Shown here piece after piece: positions 63,163-64,000 of a stretch of 64,000 nt of DNA; position 1 is the stretch's first letter; the number at the start of each line of letters is the position of its first letter. The notes beneath the pieces are model-generated. The model searched no databases, had not been told where the DNA came from, and saw only the letters and a program-made list of their open reading frames with translations. The position numbers were made by a program, and so were the translations under genes. The stretch is from Idiomarina aminovorans (GTDB taxonomy: Bacteria; Pseudomonadota; Gammaproteobacteria; Enterobacterales; Alteromonadaceae), in NCBI RefSeq assembly GCF_023155095.1, contig NZ_JAKNDA010000002.1, positions 186,001-250,000 on the forward strand. The letters run 5' to 3'.

Positions 63163-64000
63163 TTAAAACTGCCATTTACCTAAAAATTTAAGTAACTCCT
63201 TCAGCGGTAGCGGCTCACTAATAAAGTAACCCTGAGCAAAATCACATTGTTTTTGCTGCAGCAGTTCCCATTGCTGTTTGGTTTCTACACCTTCGGCAAT
63301 CACATCAATATCGAGCGCTCTTGCCACTCGCAGTAATGCATCCAGCAGTGCGACTTGGACACGATCATCGGGCGCTTTATTTAAAAAACTGCGATCAATT
63401 TTTAAATAGTCGACCGGATAGCGTTGTAAATAATTCATACTGGAATAACCGGTACCAAAGTCATCAATCGCCAGTTTCACTCCCTGAGAGCGCAAGTAGC
63501 GCAGAATCTGTAATTGTCGCTGCTTATCGTTCATTAATAACGATTCGGTAAGTTCAAAAGTGATACTAGCGCAGGGTATGTTGTGCTGACGAATACAAGA
63601 TAACCACTGCTTAGCAGACTCCATGTCGTTAAGCTCACGCTCAGAGCGGTTGATGGACATTTCAATTGGGTATCCTGATTGATCTATTATGTTCCAGTCC
63701 AGACAGGCCTGTTCCAGAACAAACTGTCCCAGTTCGTGAATAAGCCCGGTGCGTTCGGCAATGGGGATAAACTCAGACGGGGAAATCTTATTTCCATGTT
63801 CATCAGTCCAGCGCAGTAAGGCTTCACACTTATTAATTTTGCCGGTACTAAAGTCGACTATCGGCTGATACATCAGAGAAAACTCATGCCTGTTAAGTCC
63901 GTCACGCATTCGTTTGTGCAGGGCGTTTTGGCGTTCAGTTTGCTCCCGTAACTCGTCGTTAAAGAAATAATGCGTACGTCGACCGGCAGTTTTAGCTGCA
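63163..64000 (-). CDS. GGDEF-EAL protein, C-terminal part (partial)
   Basis: The gene runs off the right edge; 278 codons are visible, with the frame entering at 63999. The first residues, AKTAGRRTHYFF, are the end of a GGDEF domain. A complete EAL domain follows: CEALLRW, a SINRSERELND loop, the ELTESLL glutamate, DDFGTGYSSMNYL and EGVETKQQW. The phosphodiesterase residues look intact, so it probably cleaves c-di-GMP; whether the GGDEF half is active cannot be seen. An internal ATG at 63909 is not the true start. Confidence 0.92.
   Translation of the reverse strand, partial: AAKTAGRRTHYFFNDELREQTERQNALHKRMRDGLNRHEFSLMYQPIVDFSTGKINKCEALLRWTDEHGNKISPSEFIPIAERTGLIHELGQFVLEQACLDWNIIDQSGYPIEMSINRSERELNDMESAKQWLSCIRQHNIPCASITFELTESLLMNDKQRQLQILRYLRSQGVKLAIDDFGTGYSSMNYLQRYPVDYLKIDRSFLNKAPDDRVQVALLDALLRVARALDIDVIAEGVETKQQWELLQQKQCDFAQGYFISEPLPLKELLKFLGKWQF

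Overview
The window looks like a stretch of a gammaproteobacterial chromosome, most likely a marine Alteromonadales species and perhaps Idiomarinaceae. I infer this from the complete MSHA type IV pilus locus next to mreBCD, acidic extracellular proteins, moderate base composition, and gene blocks typical of this group (mre-rng-yhdP-tldD, kds-lpt-rpoN-ptsN, mla-murA, degQ-degS-zapE-rplM-rpsI-petABC-sspAB, dolP-diaA-yraN-lpoA/rsmI, rnpB). I did no database search. Almost all DNA is coding. I saw no insertion sequence, prophage, CRISPR array, tRNA or rRNA gene.

Layout. 1-3214: end of ssb, a two-way terminator, then nucleotide salvage and pyrimidine genes (add, tdk, pyrC). 3345-21651: MSHA pilus locus in two blocks. 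Block one is the assembly machinery (PilM/N/O/P-like mshI, mshI2, mshJ, mshK; secretin mshL; mshM, mshN, ATPase mshE, platform mshG, mshF). Block two is the pilins and tip proteins (mshB, A, C, D, O, P and the giant mshQ). 21850-23709: an unusual secreted coiled-coil/PEGA/SUMF1-fold protein. 23768-33767: cell shape and envelope genes (mreBCD, rng, yhdP, nitrilase, tldD). 33783-37074: yjgA, pmbA, mgtE. 37077-43788 (minus strand): the kdsD-kdsC-lptC-lptA-lptB-rpoN-hpf-ptsN-rapZ-ptsO-mgtE run, linking LPS synthesis and export to sigma-54 and nitrogen PTS. 43944-49219 (plus strand): a TetR regulator, mlaFEDCB, ibaG and murA. 49239-53485: periplasmic proteases degS and degQ, then zapG and zapE. 53683-58481: rplM-rpsI, the cytochrome bc1 complex petABC, and sspAB. 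58502-62751: dolP, diaA-like, yraN, lpoA and divergent rsmI. 62797-63150: RNase P RNA. 63163-end: the EAL half of a GGDEF-EAL protein.

How the parts connect. Envelope building dominates: pilus assembly and adhesion (msh), rod shape (mre), outer-membrane lipid balance (mla, yhdP, dolP, lpt), peptidoglycan precursors (murA, lpoA) and envelope stress proteolysis (degS/degQ). MshE carries a likely c-di-GMP-binding N-terminus, so c-di-GMP enzymes such as the one at the right end could act on pilus extension.

The most noteworthy items are: (i) an 18-residue-repeat beta-solenoid in MshQ whose coils alternate basic NR and acidic ED signatures, followed by two lectin-like domains; (ii) the SUMF1-fold protein between msh and mreB, which lacks the C-terminal cysteines of true formylglycine-generating enzymes; (iii) a diaA homologue with a degenerate SIS pocket; (iv) a TetR gene at an inversion point between the kds-lpt and mla blocks; and (v) two intergenic hairpins 6.7 kb apart that share the 12-mer TAAAGCACTAAC. 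None amounts to a clearly new defence or mobile system.
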